From positions 1-64,000 of the forward strand of contig JAESUZ010001747.1 in NCBI GenBank assembly GCA_017311185.1: a stretch of DNA of 64,000 nt, given 5' to 3'. The translations under genes were made by a program, and so were the position numbers. Below are positions 23,849-36,300 of the stretch, in pieces; the stretch's first letter is position 1, and each line of letters opens with the position of its first letter. Source of the DNA: Proteles cristata cristata (lineage: Eukaryota > Chordata > Mammalia > Carnivora > Hyaenidae). The notes under the pieces are model-generated. The model was not told the DNA's origin and did not search any database. It was given only the letters and a program-made list of their open reading frames with translations.

Positions 23849-24101
23849 ACTTAAAAAATACATGATAATAAATGAAAATGAAAACACGATAGTCCAAAAC
23901 CTTTGGGACGCAGCAAAAGTGGTCCTAAGAGGGAAGTATATAGCAATACAGGCCTACCTTAAGAAGCAATAAAAATCTCAAATCAACAACCTAACCTTAC
24001 ACCTAAAGGAGCTAAAACAAGAACAACAAATGAAGGCTAAATACAGCAGAAGAAGGGAAATAATAAAGATTAGAGCATAAATAAATGACATAAAAAGTTA
24101 A

Positions 24102-24326
24102 GGGGCACCTGGGTGGCTGGCTCAGTCGGTTGAGTGCCTGACTTCGGCTCAGGCCATGATCTCATGGTTCATGGGTTCGAGAACCGCGTTGGGCTCTATC
24201 CTGACAGCTCAGAGCCTGGAGCCTGCTTCAGATTCTGTGTCTTCCTCTCTCTCTGCCTCTCCCCTGCTCACGCTGTCTTTCTCTGTCTCTCAGAAATAAA
24301 TAAAACATTAATTTTTTTTTTTAGAA
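24102..24326 (+). mobile_element. CAN-SINE, intermediate age
   Basis: Full-length, with head ggggcacctgggtggctggctcag (a 4-bp insertion in the A-box area) and tail 'tctcagaaataaataaaac'. An imperfect duplication ending aagttaa flanks it. It interrupts the L1 ORF2. Confidence 0.93.
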
Positions 24327-25819
24327 AAGAAAGTTAAACAAAACAGTAAAACAGATCAATGAAACCAGGAGCTGGCATTTGAAAAAATTTAATAAAATTG
24401 ATAAACCTGTAGTCAGACTTAAAGAAAAAATAAGGACCAAATAAATAAAATCACAAATGAGAAAGGAGAAATAACAACCAACACTACAGAAATACAAACT
24501 GTGAAAGAATATTATGAAAAATTATATACAAAAAAATTGGGCAATCTGGAAGAAATGGATAAATTCCCAGAAACATATCAGCTACCAAAACCGAAACAGG
24601 AAGAAATAGAAAACAATAACAGACTGATAACCACCAAAGATATTGAATTAGTAATAAAAAAAAAATCTCCCAAAAAACTGAAGTCCAAGACCAGATGGCT
24701 TCACAGAGGAATTATATCAAACATTTAAAGAAGAGTTAGTACCTATTATTCTCAAAGTATTCTAAAAAATAGAAATGGAATGAAAACTTCCAAATTCATT
24801 CTATGAGGCCAGTATTACCCTGATTCCAAAACCATATAAAGACAGCACTAAAAATGATAACTACTGGCCAATATCTCTGATGAACATGGATGTGAAAAAT
24901 CTCAGCATAATACTAGCAAGTCAAATGCAAGAGTATATTAAAAGAATCATTCACCATGATCAAGTGGGATTTATTCCTGCATTGCAAGGTCGTTCAATAT
25001 TTGCAAAAGATATAGAAAAAGCATTTGACAAAGTATAACATCCATTCATGATAAAAATGCTCAACAAAGTAGTGATAGAGGGAACATACCTCCGCATCAT
25101 AAAGCCCGTATATGAAAAACCCACCGCTAATATCATCCTCAGTGCAGAAAAACAGAGAGCTTTTCCTCTAAGTTCAGGAAAAAGACAGGGATGTCCACTC
25201 TCTCCTGTTATTTTGCATAGGTGGAAAGTCCGAGCCCCAGCAATCAGACAACAAAAGGAAGTAAAAGGAATACAAATTGAAGACAGTCAAACTTTCACTA
25301 TTTTCAGATGACGTGATACTCAATATGGAAAACCTAAAAGACACAATCAAAAAGTTTCTGAAACTGATACAAAATTCTGTAAAATTACAGGATAGAAAGT
25401 CAACGTGCAGAAATCTGTTGCGTCTATATACACTAATAATGAAAAAGCATAAAGAGAAATCAAGGAATCAATCCCAGTTGCAATTGGACCATAAGATACC
25501 TAGGAATAGGAATAAGCCTAACCAAAGAGGTAAAAGATCTATACTCTGAAAACTATAAAACACTGATGAAAGAAATTGAAGATGACACAAAAAAAAAATG
25601 GAAAAACACCATGCTCACGGATTGGAAGAACACATATCGTTAAAATGTTTATACTACTCAATCTATACTTTTAATGCAATCCCTATCAAAATACCAACAG
25701 CATTTTTCACAGAGCTAGAACAAGCAATCCTAAAATGTATATAGAACCACACAAGACCATGGATAGCCAAAGCAGTATTGAAAAACAGGCACAGCTGGAG
25801 GCATCACATCTACACAGAA

Positions 25820-26054
25820 GGGCATCTGGGTGGCTCAGTTGGTCAAGTGTCCAACTTCAGCTCAGGTCATGATCTCATGGTTTGTGAGTTTGAGCCCACA
25901 TTGGGCTCTTTGTGGACATCTCAGAGCCTGGAGCCTACTTCAGATTCTGTGTCTCCCTCTCTCTGACCCTCCCCTGCTTGTGCTCGCTCTCTTGCTCTCT
26001 CTTGCTCTCTCTCTCTCTCTTTAAAATAAATAAACATTTAAAAAATTTAAAAAA
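25820..26054 (+). mobile_element. CAN-SINE at an L1-L1 junction
   Basis: A full-length, moderately diverged copy with CT tract (cttgctctctcttgctctct) and AAATAAATAAACATTT tail. It sits exactly between the truncated ORF2 on its left and a different L1 segment on its right. No convincing target duplication is visible. Confidence 0.9.
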
Positions 26055-26321
26055 GAACATCCAGAAAGAAAATCTATAAAGAAATATTGGGCTTAAACAA
26101 TACATTAGACTAGATGAACTTGGTAGATATATACAGAGTATTCCATTCAAAAGCAGTGGAATACACATTCTTCTTAAGTGCACATGAAATTTTCTTCAGA
26201 ACAGATCACATGTTAGGCAATGGAACAAGTCTCAAAAAGTGTAAGAATAATGAAAGCATGTCAAGCATCTTTTCTGACCATAGTGATATTAAACTGGAAA
26301 TCAATTACAGGAAGGAAACTG

Positions 26322-26422
26322 ATGGGGCAACTGGCTGGCCCAGTCAATAGATCATACAACTCTTGATCTCTGGGTTGCAAATTTGAGCATCATGTTGGGG
26401 GTAAAGTTTACTTAAAAAAAAA
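26322..26422 (+). mobile_element. Short old carnivoran SINE (head-only type)
   Basis: 'ggctggcccagtcaatagat', 'tcttgatctctgggttgcaa' and 'catgttgggggtaaagttta' followed by an A run. It lacks the CT-rich body of the other copies, as in older CAN-SINE types. A flanking aaggaa(a/c)ctg lies at 26312-26321 and 26423-26432. Confidence 0.8.
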
Positions 26423-26573
26423 AAGGAACCTGGAAAAATCACAGATATGTGAAGATTAAACAACATGCTACTTAACAACCAGTGGGTCAAAGGAGACGTC
26501 CAAAAATACCTTAGACAAATGGAAATGGAAATACAATAATTCAAAATCTATGAGATAGAGCAAAATCAATTCT

Positions 26574-26790
26574 TTTTTTTAAGTGTTTATTCATTTTTGA
26601 GAAAGAGAGAGAGGCAGACAGAGCATGAGCGGGGAAGGGGCAGAAAGAGAGGGACACACAGAATTCAAAGCAGGCTCCAGGCTCTGAGCTGTCTGCACAG
26701 AGATGGACATTGGGTTCAAACCCACAAACTTTGAGATTATGGCCTGAGCCAAAGTCAGATGCTTAGCCGACTGAGCCACCCAGGTGCCTT
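26574..26790 (-). mobile_element. CAN-SINE, minus strand, 16-bp TSD
   Basis: An inverted full-length copy. The duplication gagcaaaa(t/g)caattct lies at 26558-26573 and 26791-26806 with one mismatch. It is moderately diverged. Confidence 0.93.
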
Positions 26791-27447
26791 GAGCAAAAGC
26801 AATTCTAAAACGAAAGTTCATAGCAAGGAAAAAAATCTTAAATAAGCAATCTAAATTTATACCTAAAGGAACTATAGAAAAAAAACAAATAAACCCCAAA
26901 GTGAGTTAAAGGAAGCAAAAACTAAAGACTGGAATAGAAATAAATAAAATAGAGACTAAGAGAAGCATAGAAAACATCAATGGAGTTAAGAGCTGGTTTT
27001 TTGAAAGGATAAACAAAACTGACAAACCTCTAGCTAGAGTCATCAATACTAAAGAAATTTAAAAGATCAAAAGAGACGAGTACAAACAATTATGTGCCAA
27101 CAAACTGGACAACCTAGAAGAAATAGATGGATTCCTAGAAACATATAGTCTTCTAAGACTGAATGTTAAAGAAATAGAAAATAGGAATAGACTAATTACT
27201 GGTAAGGATATTGAATCAGTAATCAAAAACTTTCAAACAAACAAAAGTCTAGGACCAAATAGTTTCACTGGTGAATTTTATCTAACATTCAAAGAAGATT
27301 TAATACCTATTTTTCTCAAAGTCTTCCAAAAAATAGAAGAAAGGAAGAAATGTTTCCAAACTCATTGTAGGCTGGCCTTATATTGATACCAAAACCAGAC
27401 AAGGACACCCCAAAAAAGAATATTATAGGTCAATATCCCTAATTAAC

Positions 27448-27942
27448 ATGGATGCAAAAATCATCAAAATATTAGCAAACCAATTTCAACAATACATTAA
27501 AATGATCATATACCATGATTTACTCCAGGGATTTACTCCAGGAATGAAAGGACAGTTCAACATCTGCAAATCAATTAATGTGATAGAACACATTAACAAA
27601 ATGAAGTATTTAAGTTATATGATCATCTTACCAGATGCAGACAAAATATTTGACAAAATTCAACATTCATTTGTAGTAAAAACACTCAAACAAGTGGGTC
27701 TTTTCAATAAAAGATGTTCAGAACATTGGACATACAAAAAAATTGAACTATACCACTATCTCATACCATACACAAAAATTAACTCAAATTTATTAGACTT
27801 GAATTCAATACCTGAAACCATAAAACTCCCAGAAGAAAAATTTGGTGGTAAGATCCTTGACATCAGTCTTGGCATTGAATTTTTGGATCTGACTCAAGAA
27901 AAAAAAAAAAAGACAAAAAACTATGAAGTTACTGCACTATGA
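27448..27942 (+). pseudogene. L1 ORF2 fragment with internal deletion
   Basis: A 164-codon open frame, the longest in the window. It joins the start of the ORF2 RT domain ('[18 protein letters not shown]') directly to the C-terminal region ('[12 protein letters not shown]'). The join at about 27692 removes the catalytic RT core, so the open frame is a deletion product and not a working enzyme. Confidence 0.82.
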
Positions 27943-29196
27943 AACAATGAAGCTATTGCACAGTTAAAGAAACCATCAACAAAATGAAAATACAACCTAG
28001 TGAATGGGAGAAAATATTTGCAAATCATATATCTGATAAACTGTTTCCAAAATATATAAAAAAGTCAAACAATTCAATAGTAAAACAAACAACCAAGCTG
28101 ATAACAAAATGTACAGAGGACCTAAATGGACATTTTTTCCAAAGAATACCTACAGATGGCCAACATGAAAAGATGCTCAACATCACTAGTTATCAGAGAA
28201 ATGTATACCAAAACATCACATTCATCAGAATGTCTAGTATTAAAAAGACAAGAAATACTAGGTGTTAGTGACAGTTTGGAGAAAAGAAAGCCCCTCTTCC
28301 ACTATTGGTGGGAATGTTGATAGGTTCAGCCACTATGAAAAACAGTATGAAAGTTCCTGAAAAATCGATCTACCATATGATCCAGCTATTCCACTTCTGG
28401 GTGAAGAAAATTAAAACACTAACTCAAAAAGTGCGGTTGCACTGTACTGTGTGGTTTATTGCAAAATAATTTACAATAGCCAAGATATAGAAGGTACCTA
28501 AGTGTTCATCAATAGATGAATGTATGAATAAGATGTGTGTATATATATATGCATATGTGTATGCATATATTATATATTTTTTACATATATGATGGAACAC
28601 CACTCAACCATAAAAAAGAATGAAATTGTGCCATTTTGACAACATGAATGGACCTAGAGGGTATTATGCTAAGTGAAATAAGTTAAACAGACAAAAACAA
28701 ATACAGTACGATTTCACTTATATGTAAGCAAAACAAAACAAATGAACAAAGACAACTAAAATGAAACCAAATTCATAGATAGAGATAAAAGACTGATGGT
28801 TATCAGAGGGGAAGAGCCTTGGAAGGGTGAGACGAAAGGGTGAATGGGATCAATTTTATGGTGACAGTAACTAGACATTGTGCTAATCACTGTAGTGTAT
28901 GCAAAGATTGAATTATTTATGTTGTACTCCTGAAACCAATATAATACTGTATACCAATTTCACCTCAGGTAAAAAATGACACCAACGTTTTTACACATGA
29001 CTATCACTAACTTGTTAGTGACTTGAAAATCCCAGTGTGCTGGGAATTATTGCTTTGGAAATTTACCTTAAAACATTTCTATTTTAGAGTAACATAGACT
29101 ACCTCTCAGATCCCTTACTGAAAACTAAATTAATATAGATATTATGCATCTATTAGTAAAAAATAGCCAAAATTTCTCAAATGAAACTACCAAACA

Positions 29197-29418
29197 GGGG
29201 TGCCTGAGTGAGTGGCTCAGTCATTTAAGCATCGGACTTCAGCTCAGGTCATGACATCGTGGTTCCTGGGTTTGAGCCCTGCCTCAGGCTCTGTGCTGGC
29301 AGCTCAGAGCCTGGAGCCTGTTTTGGATTCTGTGTCTTCCTCTCTCTCTGACCTTCCCCTTCTTGCACTCTGTCTTTGTCTCTCTCAAAAATAAATAAAC
29401 ATTTTTTTTAAAAATCAG
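29197..29418 (+). mobile_element. CAN-SINE, first of an adjacent pair
   Basis: Full-length head, body and AAATAAATAAACATTTTTTTT tail. The duplication gaaacta(c/t)caaa(c/t)a lies at 29183-29196 and 29419-29432. The right-hand duplicate is also the left flank of the next SINE. Confidence 0.92.
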
Positions 29419-29432
29419 GAAACTATCAAATA

Positions 29433-29551
29433 GGAGTGCATGGGTATCTCGGTTGAGTGTTTGACTTTTGATTTTGGCTCAACTCACGATCCCAGGGTCA
29501 TTGGATCAAGCCCCGTGTTGCCTCTGCGCTGAGCTTGGAAACTGATTAAGA

Positions 29552-29602
<51 letters not shown>

Positions 29603-29664
29603 TCTCCCTCTGCCCCTCTCCTTGCTCATGTTCTTTCTCTAAAAAATGAAAACAGAAAACAAAA
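29433..29664 (+). mobile_element. Older CAN-SINE, second of the pair
   Basis: A diverged head (ggagtgcatgggtatctcgg), a long pure CT run at 29553-29600 and an A-rich tail. A diverged duplicate aagctattaaaca at 29665-29677 resembles 29420-29432, so the two SINEs appear to share one target site. Confidence 0.88.
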
Positions 29665-29677
29665 AAGCTATTAAACA

Positions 29678-31634
29678 AAGAAATACATTAATTGAAAAAT
29701 ATAATAAATATTTATAGTCCCAGAAACAACTTTAAAAGTTATATATATGTATGTATCTACATATATACTTTTATTTACATAAATGTATATGAAGTCTTAT
29801 GTATTGGGAATAAATCAAAAATGATTCTGAGATAACTGAGTATTTCTTATTCCATGTGCTCAGCATTCTGTATTTTATCTCTTAAAATTATCTCACCTTA
29901 TAGATATGAATATTTCTTTAGCTTCTGATTGTTCTATAGATCAGTCTTGGCATTTGTATTTAATGTTTATTAAACATTTGCAGTAGCGTTTATTGGCTTA
30001 ACCAATGCTGGCTTTATTTTCAGAGCTGGCTTCTTAGGCCACCTAAGCATATGCTTTAACTGGCAGATAGTGTTTCTTGCAAGGATTTTTAGCATTAATT
30101 TAAAAGATGTTTGGAAAGGGTGTCTTAATAAACAATTGCTTTTAACATGAATACATATCTGTGAGCATTTCCTTACTAGAAAGCTTGACCATTCTTCATC
30201 CAATAGGTGTTTGGGCTCATGTTTCCTGTTTATAACTGTATTCACTGAAGGAGAGTTATTGGAAATGAGACATTCTATCTCTTTGCTATAATATAAGAAA
30301 GAGAATAATTTTAATTTGCTTGACTATAAAAGTCTCTGCTTGTTTGCACAAGAAAAGTGGACACTATCTCAGTTATCTTTGTGTGGTTTATTCTGGGCAG
30401 TGTTAAGAGACAACATGAAATGATTTGAGGACCAAAGCCTCATAGCTATTCTGAATGAATAGTATCTATATCTGGAAATACAGGTTTAACAATTCAGTTC
30501 TACAAGTTAGCTTCATTTAAACAGAAATAATACTTAATAATCAACATGAAAATAGGCTGCCAAGACTCAAATGCAGAAAACCAAAAGCATTCACATATTA
30601 GACCCTCTGAGGAGATACACTGCACATCTACCTTTGAGAACACAATCTAATGCTCTTTATTCCTTCATTCCTTCAAAGAAATAGAGTCAAAATGTTTTCT
30701 TTCTCCAGGTGCTATATGAGGCAAATGCTGTGCAGGCTCTGTCAAAAGTGGATATCACTGCAGCAAAACTCATTTCCTGAGTTAGTACTCAGATTTCAGT
30801 CCCTTGATTCCTGATGTTTACCTGCCCTGCCAATGCCTTGTAGTCGTCTCACCTTTCATCTTCCAGAGAAAATAAAACACTCCATCTCATTTATCAATTA
30901 TTAAGTAGTATCCAATACTGCTGGCCATTGTTTGCCTTCCTGTGACCATCCATTCACCAGTTTCGTGACATAGAGTTACCTCATTTGCCTCATACCACTC
31001 ATCAGGGGCCTTCAGAAGGTGATTAATCTTTATTCCAAGGCAATAGACCTTACACAACAGCCTGAGGAAGTGAAGATAGAAAGTTCAAGATAAAGTTCAA
31101 TTTTATAAGACCAGCTCCACATAACTAAATTGATGACTGAGTTCTTCCTCTTTCCCCTTCATCTGCAAGTTGTCTCAGATTTTAAAGTTAATGTCTGTTG
31201 AGGACTAAGTGAGGCATAGCTATTGTTGATAGCTCAGAACTTTGAAAAAATGCTGGTAAGAACCCTCTGATATAGAGAAATACACTACTAGAATATACCA
31301 ATACATACAAATGTTCACAATGGATCATCAACTGCCGGGATTTCAAGGATTGTTAATATCCTAAGGAAAAAAATACCCTGAATTTCTATAGATAATCAAT
31401 TTTTATTTATTCATGGTTGTTTATGTAGTCAGTTGGGAAGGATTTATTGACTGTCTATATGTCCAGAATGTCTGATACTTCAAAGAGAGAGGAAACAAAA
31501 GGAAAAACTCTAGTATTAAAAAATAGCAAATCAACAAGCTACAGGGAAATCCAAAGTCTCTTTTGAGAGAGGTTTCAAGTAGAATTCTAAGCTAAAGAAT
31601 AATTGTTTTTCTCAAACTATAGTTTATATAGATA
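29678..31634. other. Unassigned DNA
   Basis: About 2 kb with no recognised repeat beyond a short TA-rich run near 29740-29770. No long frame is supported. It may include single-copy or conserved DNA, which cannot be tested here. Confidence 0.4.
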
Positions 31635-31725
31635 ATAATGATAATAATAACTAACACTATTGACAAAAATTAAAACATTTGGAGGTTTAATAAGTTATTC
31701 AAGGTCACAAAATGAGCATAGTCAA
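31635..31725 (-). mobile_element. MIR fragment
   Basis: 'ataataataactaacacta' followed after a deletion by 'taagttattcaaggtcacaa' reads as reverse MIR. A possible further MIR scrap on the plus strand at 31790-31930 is too weak to list separately. Confidence 0.45.
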
Positions 31726-32095
31726 AAATACAAAAAAATAATTTAGGGGCTTTAAAGGACTAGAACATTTTCTTTATCTGGAATGTGGATAAAAAGCTCC
31801 TAGGAAATTGGACTTCCTGCCTCATTTTCTTCATAGGTGAAACAGAAGCAAATGAGATACCATACATTTAGATACCTAAATGAGCACTTAGGAGCATAAA
31901 TAGCCCACAGTAAGCCAGTGTAAGTAGGTAGTTTCTACTGGAGATGAACAATTAGCTCCAGGCATAGAACAGTTCCTGTAGTCTCAGTAACAGAGAATGA
32001 TCATATGTTGCCGATTAAACTGAGTAAATCAAAGCTTCCACATTTACCATTATAAAAACTGAGCTGAGAAATACCTTGACTGATATATATAAGCA

Positions 32096-32285
32096 TGTGG
32101 TTCTCAGTTGGAGAAAATGTTGTCCCTCATGGGCATTTGGAGACAATTTCAGGGAGACGATACTGGCATTTAGTGAATTGAGGCCACAGATGGTGCTAAC
32201 CATCCTATAAGGTGCAGGTCAGCCCCCACAGCAGAGTATTATCTGGCCCAAAATGCACATAGTGCTGCAGTTAAGAAATCCTAGT
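32096..32285 (+). mobile_element. MER20 hAT-Charlie element
   Basis: 'tggttctcagttgg', 'tactggcatttagtg', 'gatggtgctaaccatcctat', 'aggtcagcccccacagcaga' and 'gttaagaaatcctag' follow the MER20 consensus through its whole length. Confidence 0.87.
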
Positions 32286-32652
32286 CTAGGCTGATGGGCA
32301 TAAATTAGGATATTAATTTTGCATATGCTATAATAGAATCATTGAAGGCATCAGATGTCGAAGTGGATTTTCCTTAACATATATTAGTTTGATAGAAATG
32401 ATAAAAGGAACTGGGTACCACAGCATGTTTTTCTAATATACTGTCTGTTTATATATTTAAAGAAACATAAAAAGCTAGAAGTGATTTTAAAACATCATCT
32501 TAGAGCTATTATAATGTACAGATTTTACCAAATTATATTGTAAGGAACCAACCCCTAATGAAACATTAAACAATTTCTAGACTTGACTGCAAGTCTATAG
32601 AGTCGTATTGCATTGGGGGCTTATGAGGACTAAATTTTAAAAAGTGTTTCCA

Positions 32653-32873
32653 TGGAGGCACCTGGTTGGCTCAGTCGGTTAAGCATCTGACTCTTGGCTT
32701 GAGCATTTGGCTCAGGTCATGATCTCATGGTTTGTGAGTTTGAGCCCCACAACAGGCTCTGCACTGTCAGCGAGGAGCCTGCTTGGGATTCAATCTTCTC
32801 CCTCTCTCTCTGCCCCTTTCTCTCTCTCTCTCTCTCTCTCTCAAAATAAATAAATAAAAATATTTTTTTTAAA
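32653..32873 (+). mobile_element. CAN-SINE with TSD
   Basis: Full-length copy with an 11-14 base expansion in the head (cttggcttgagcatttggct). The flank aaaaagtgtttcca occurs on both sides (32639-32652 and 32874-32887). Confidence 0.93.
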
Positions 32874-32889
32874 AAAAGTGTTTCCACAG

Positions 32890-33855
32890 ATATATCTTTT
32901 GGTCATTTAAAACTCATTAATTTTAGGTATAGAATTTAGCGATTCATCACTTACATACAAGACCCAGTGCTTTCCAAAAGTGCCCTCCTTAATAACCATT
33001 ACCTCTTTAACCTATTCCTCCCTCTCACCTCCCCTCCAGTAACCATCAATTTGTTCTCTATAGTTAAGAGTCTGTTTCTTGATTTGCCTCTCTTTTACCC
33101 ACCAAGTTCATTTACTTTGTTTCTTAAATTCCACATATGAGTGAAATTTTTATATGGTATTTTACTTTCTCTGATTTATTTTGCTTGACATAGTACTCTT
33201 TAGCTTCATCCACATTGTTTCAAATGGCAAGATTTCATTCTTTTTCATGGCTGAGTAATATGCCATCATATATATACCACGTCTTTATCCATTCATCAGT
33301 CAATGAACATTTGGGCTTTTTCCATAACTTGGCTGTTGCTGATAATTCTTCTATAAACACTGGGGTTTGTCCTTTGTGTATCTAGCACTGCAACTGCTGA
33401 ATCATAAGGTAGTTCTATTTTTAACATTTTGAGGAACCTTTATACTGTTTTCTAGAGTGGCTGCACCAGTTTGCATTCCCGCCAACAGTGTAAGAGGGTT
33501 CCCCTTTCTCCACATCCTTACCAACACCTGTTGTTTCCTGTGTTGTTAATTTTAACCACTCTGACTGGTGTGAAGCAGTATCTCATTGCAGTTTTGATTT
33601 TTATTTGCCTGATGATGAGTGAAGTTGAGCATTTTTTCAAGTGTCTGTTACCCATCTGTATATCTTCTTTGGAAAAATGTGTACTCATATCTTCTGTCCA
33701 TTTTTTAACTGGATTATTTGTTTTCAGGGTTTTGAGTTTTATAAGTTCTTCATATATTTTGGATAGTAACCCTTTATCAGATAAATCATTTGCAAATATT
33801 TTCTCCAATTCCATAGCTTGCTTTTTTGTTTTGTTGATTGTTTCCCTCATACAGT
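32890..33855 (-). mobile_element. 5'-truncated L1, minus strand
   Basis: Read in reverse, 33850 to 32890 gives the ORF2 C-terminal third and 3' UTR. The plus strand shows 'ttctccacatccttaccaac', 'gtttgcattcccgccaacag' and 'atggctgagtaatatgccat'. The minus-strand frame at 33518-33850 encodes an ORF2 piece ([20 protein letters not shown]). It is truncated at about 33855. Confidence 0.9.
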
Positions 33856-35040
33856 GAGATTTTAATTAAAGGACAAAAAAAAGGCTTTGATCAGAGGATC
33901 ACAGCTATTTTGGATTATGAATCTTTTCCTTATTTATAAAGATGCACACATACAAAGAGACAAAATAAAGGAGAGAAGTGTAAAAGAGTAAATATCACAA
34001 CTTCAGTGTTTTCGGTAAAGATGGCAATCAGGGACTTTGTACTGGTGATGAAAATTACAGTAGCTACTAATCATTTATAGACAAATATTTTGTTAATTTT
34101 ACCATTCTGAACAACAAAAAATAGATAAAAATACAAAGAATTATAACATGCATTTGCATAGCATTTTACAATGTACCAAGTGCTCTGGCATTATCATCTC
34201 ATCGATTTATAGAGTAATGTGAGAAAGAACTTTTTTTTTTCATAATGATTACTTACTCCCAGGTGTCCAAAATACTTGGCTTTTGGGAATAGAGCTCCAT
34301 TGAACTATTGAGTGAATGTGTTGATTCCAAGAGCTCAAGTGGCAGTAATTATAGTCTAAAGCCATCTAACTTACTAGTGGTAGAGAGAAGTAGATGGAAG
34401 ACATAACCTACATCTAAAGACAGCCTATCATACCACCAACCTAATGCACTGGGAAATAATAAGTAGATGACTCTAGCTGCTGAAATGCACAGGAAGCTAT
34501 ATAAGCTCGATAAATCACTGATAGAGGCTATAAATTTGCCAGCAAATCAATTACAATACCTTTGTGATTCCTTTCTGCATGTAACTAAAATAATAGCGGT
34601 GGGGATTTGAAAAATAATCCATCATTGATTGCTTAAAATCAGTTCTTGAAGTGCTGAAAGATACTCCAGTCACCATTCATTAGCAAGGTCTTCATTATAT
34701 CATTTAGAGCATGGATTTGTTGAATGGAGAAAAGGGATTCTCTACATATAAAAATGATGATGCTAACCCATTATCAGTAAGACATACATTTTGAGCTGTT
34801 TCTCTAGTAGTTAAAATGAGGGTTTTTTTTAAAGTAAGTTATATATTTTTGCCTAGCTTCAACAAACAACAGGACTGGAAACATTATCTATGGTACAGTT
34901 TATCTTTTCATCATGTAAAATTAATAAATGGGAGGATAAAAATCAAACAAATCCCTACATTTCCATTTAGCAACTATGATATGCTTAGAACCAATTTTGA
35001 AGGCTTCCAGTTATTAAATATGTGTTGTAACTTCTTAGGA
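33856..35040. other. Unassigned DNA
   Basis: No clear element. Around 34145-34215 'tttgcatagcattttacaat' with 'attatcatctcatcgattta' is reminiscent of a MIR-family SINE, but weak. The 76-codon frame at 34816-35046 has no domain. Confidence 0.4.
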
Positions 35041-35235
35041 TCATAGAATATTAGAGTTGGACAAAGCCATAAGAATGTCTAAGATCAACCCACTTCTGCA
35101 AATGAGAAAGCTAAGATTCAAGATTCAAAGACTCTTCCATGTACACATAGCTAATGGAGTGGCTAATTAGGGTCTAGAATTCAGAGTTCCAAGCTGCCAA
35201 TTTAGTGATCTTTCCATCATATCATACTGCCTTAA
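35041..35235 (-). mobile_element. Ancient MIR-like core-SINE
   Basis: 'gatcatagaatattagagtt', 'ttctgcaaatgagaaagcta', 'gtacacatagctaatggag' and 'gatctttccatcatatcata' follow the arrangement of an old mammalian SINE whose core reads gaggaaactgaggc...acacagctagtaagtgg. The subfamily is uncertain. Confidence 0.55.
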
Positions 35236-35879
35236 GCTCACACTTGGTTCAACCACTACCTGTTGTTCTGTGAACTTCTTTGAACCAGCCTGCAAGAGAT
35301 ATGACTTCAAGTTCATGTCAACATCATCCCAGAATTACCAGTTCTTTTCATTGTTACCAAATGAAAGAATCCATGGGGAGCCATATGTCCTTTTAAACCT
35401 CATTATATAAATTTATACATCCACTTGCATGTCCTGGGCTTGTTTTCATTCTCAAAGCTAACTCAATGGTGTAGACTTGGCCAGAAAGGCATCTCCTAAT
35501 CAAACAGCACATGAATCAGTTTTTAAAATTCAGATCTAGAATATTTTTTAATAATCATATGTCTCTAATAATCATATTTTCACAAACTGCTTTCTAGTTC
35601 AAAAATAATTTTATGTGTATTAAAATATTCTTGTACTAGGTTTGGACATTTCACTATGTAGGACAAAGATATGAACAGGACTATGAGGTAAACAAACTGA
35701 ATTTGAGCAGCCTAAATGCAAATTAAAAGTTTTCCAGTGAAAGGCACCTTTAATAATGCCAAAAGGCATGTCAAAATGAAGTGTGGTTTGGGAAGATATG
35801 TAGATGCAATCTAAGGGAAAGGCTATAGGAGAAATGATGAGTGGGGTTAGGGAGCATAAGAAGTCCAAAAGATTGTATC
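35236..35879. other. Unassigned DNA
   Basis: Nothing recognised; AT-rich with no open frame of interest. Confidence 0.4.
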
Positions 35880-36300
35880 AGTGACCCCAGTTCTTCACTT
35901 CTTCCTGGATCCCTAGCCTTTGTCATGTACCTTTGCAGTCCTTTCCAACATAAGTGGGATATAATTCTGAGCTCTTGGGTTTAGTCACAATTACATGCTC
36001 TGGACAATGGAATTAGCAAATGTGATAGAGTTTTCAAAAGTGCTTGCACAATTGGGCTCACTGATTCTTGTGCTTATGCCTTCCAAGTGAAAGGAACATG
36101 CCTATCTTAGTCTGCTGCTCCTAGAGGCAAGATAAAAGATGTGTGAATCAGAGCTGTTGCAGCTAAGGTACCCTAGACCGGCTAGCCTAAAGCAAAGCAT
36201 ATCCAACACAAGACTGTATGTGCTATAATTAAGTAATAATTGATGTTTGCCACTGAGTTTTGAGGTAGTTTGTTATGCAGCAGTTACTTAATATAGAAAG
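35880..36300 (+). mobile_element. MLT1-like (MaLR/ERVL) LTR
   Basis: 'aggaacatgcctatcttagt', 'gaatcagagctgttgcagct' and the closing 'ccactgagttttgaggtagt...ttatgcagcagt' resemble MaLR LTR 3' halves. It is diverged, and the boundaries are approximate. Confidence 0.55.

Larger units (their letters stand above)
20180..25815 (+). mobile_element. Near-complete but degenerate L1 (5' UTR, ORF1, partial ORF2)
   Basis: It begins with a G-rich leader 'gagggggagttaagatggca', typical of carnivoran L1. It runs through a 1.7-kb 5' UTR, ORF1 (about 21951-22940) and ORF2 endonuclease and RT regions. It stops within ORF2 near 25815, just before a SINE. Insertions: SINE at 21417-21653, an L1 3' fragment with an inversion at 23466-23848, SINE at 24102-24326. 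The 3' end is missing. Confidence 0.85.
22975..25815 (+). pseudogene. Degenerate L1 ORF2 (endonuclease and RT parts)
   Basis: Endonuclease-type sequence is open at 23150-23464 (including 'IIVGDFNTPIT', the GDFN motif of L1 endonuclease). RT-domain pieces follow at 24501-24728, 25048-25311 and 25277-25549, where the catalytic FADD appears as FSDD. Frameshifts, stops, a SINE and a rearrangement separate the pieces. The C-terminal third is missing. Confidence 0.85.
26055..28972 (+). mobile_element. Degenerate L1 from mid-ORF2 to 3' end
   Basis: It begins in the endonuclease region ('gagtattccattcaaaagca'), crosses the RT start and then jumps at about 27692 from the RT core to the C-terminal third ('aagtgggtcttttcaataaa'), so over 1 kb is deleted. 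It keeps a decayed cysteine motif region near 28300, the ORF2 end near 28690 and a 3' UTR to 28972. SINEs lie at 26322-26422 and 26574-26790. Confidence 0.85.

Noticed and set aside
29553..29600. Short spaced repeats suggestive of an array
   Set aside because: It is a simple CT run inside a SINE. No CRISPR-like repeat-spacer structure exists in this window.
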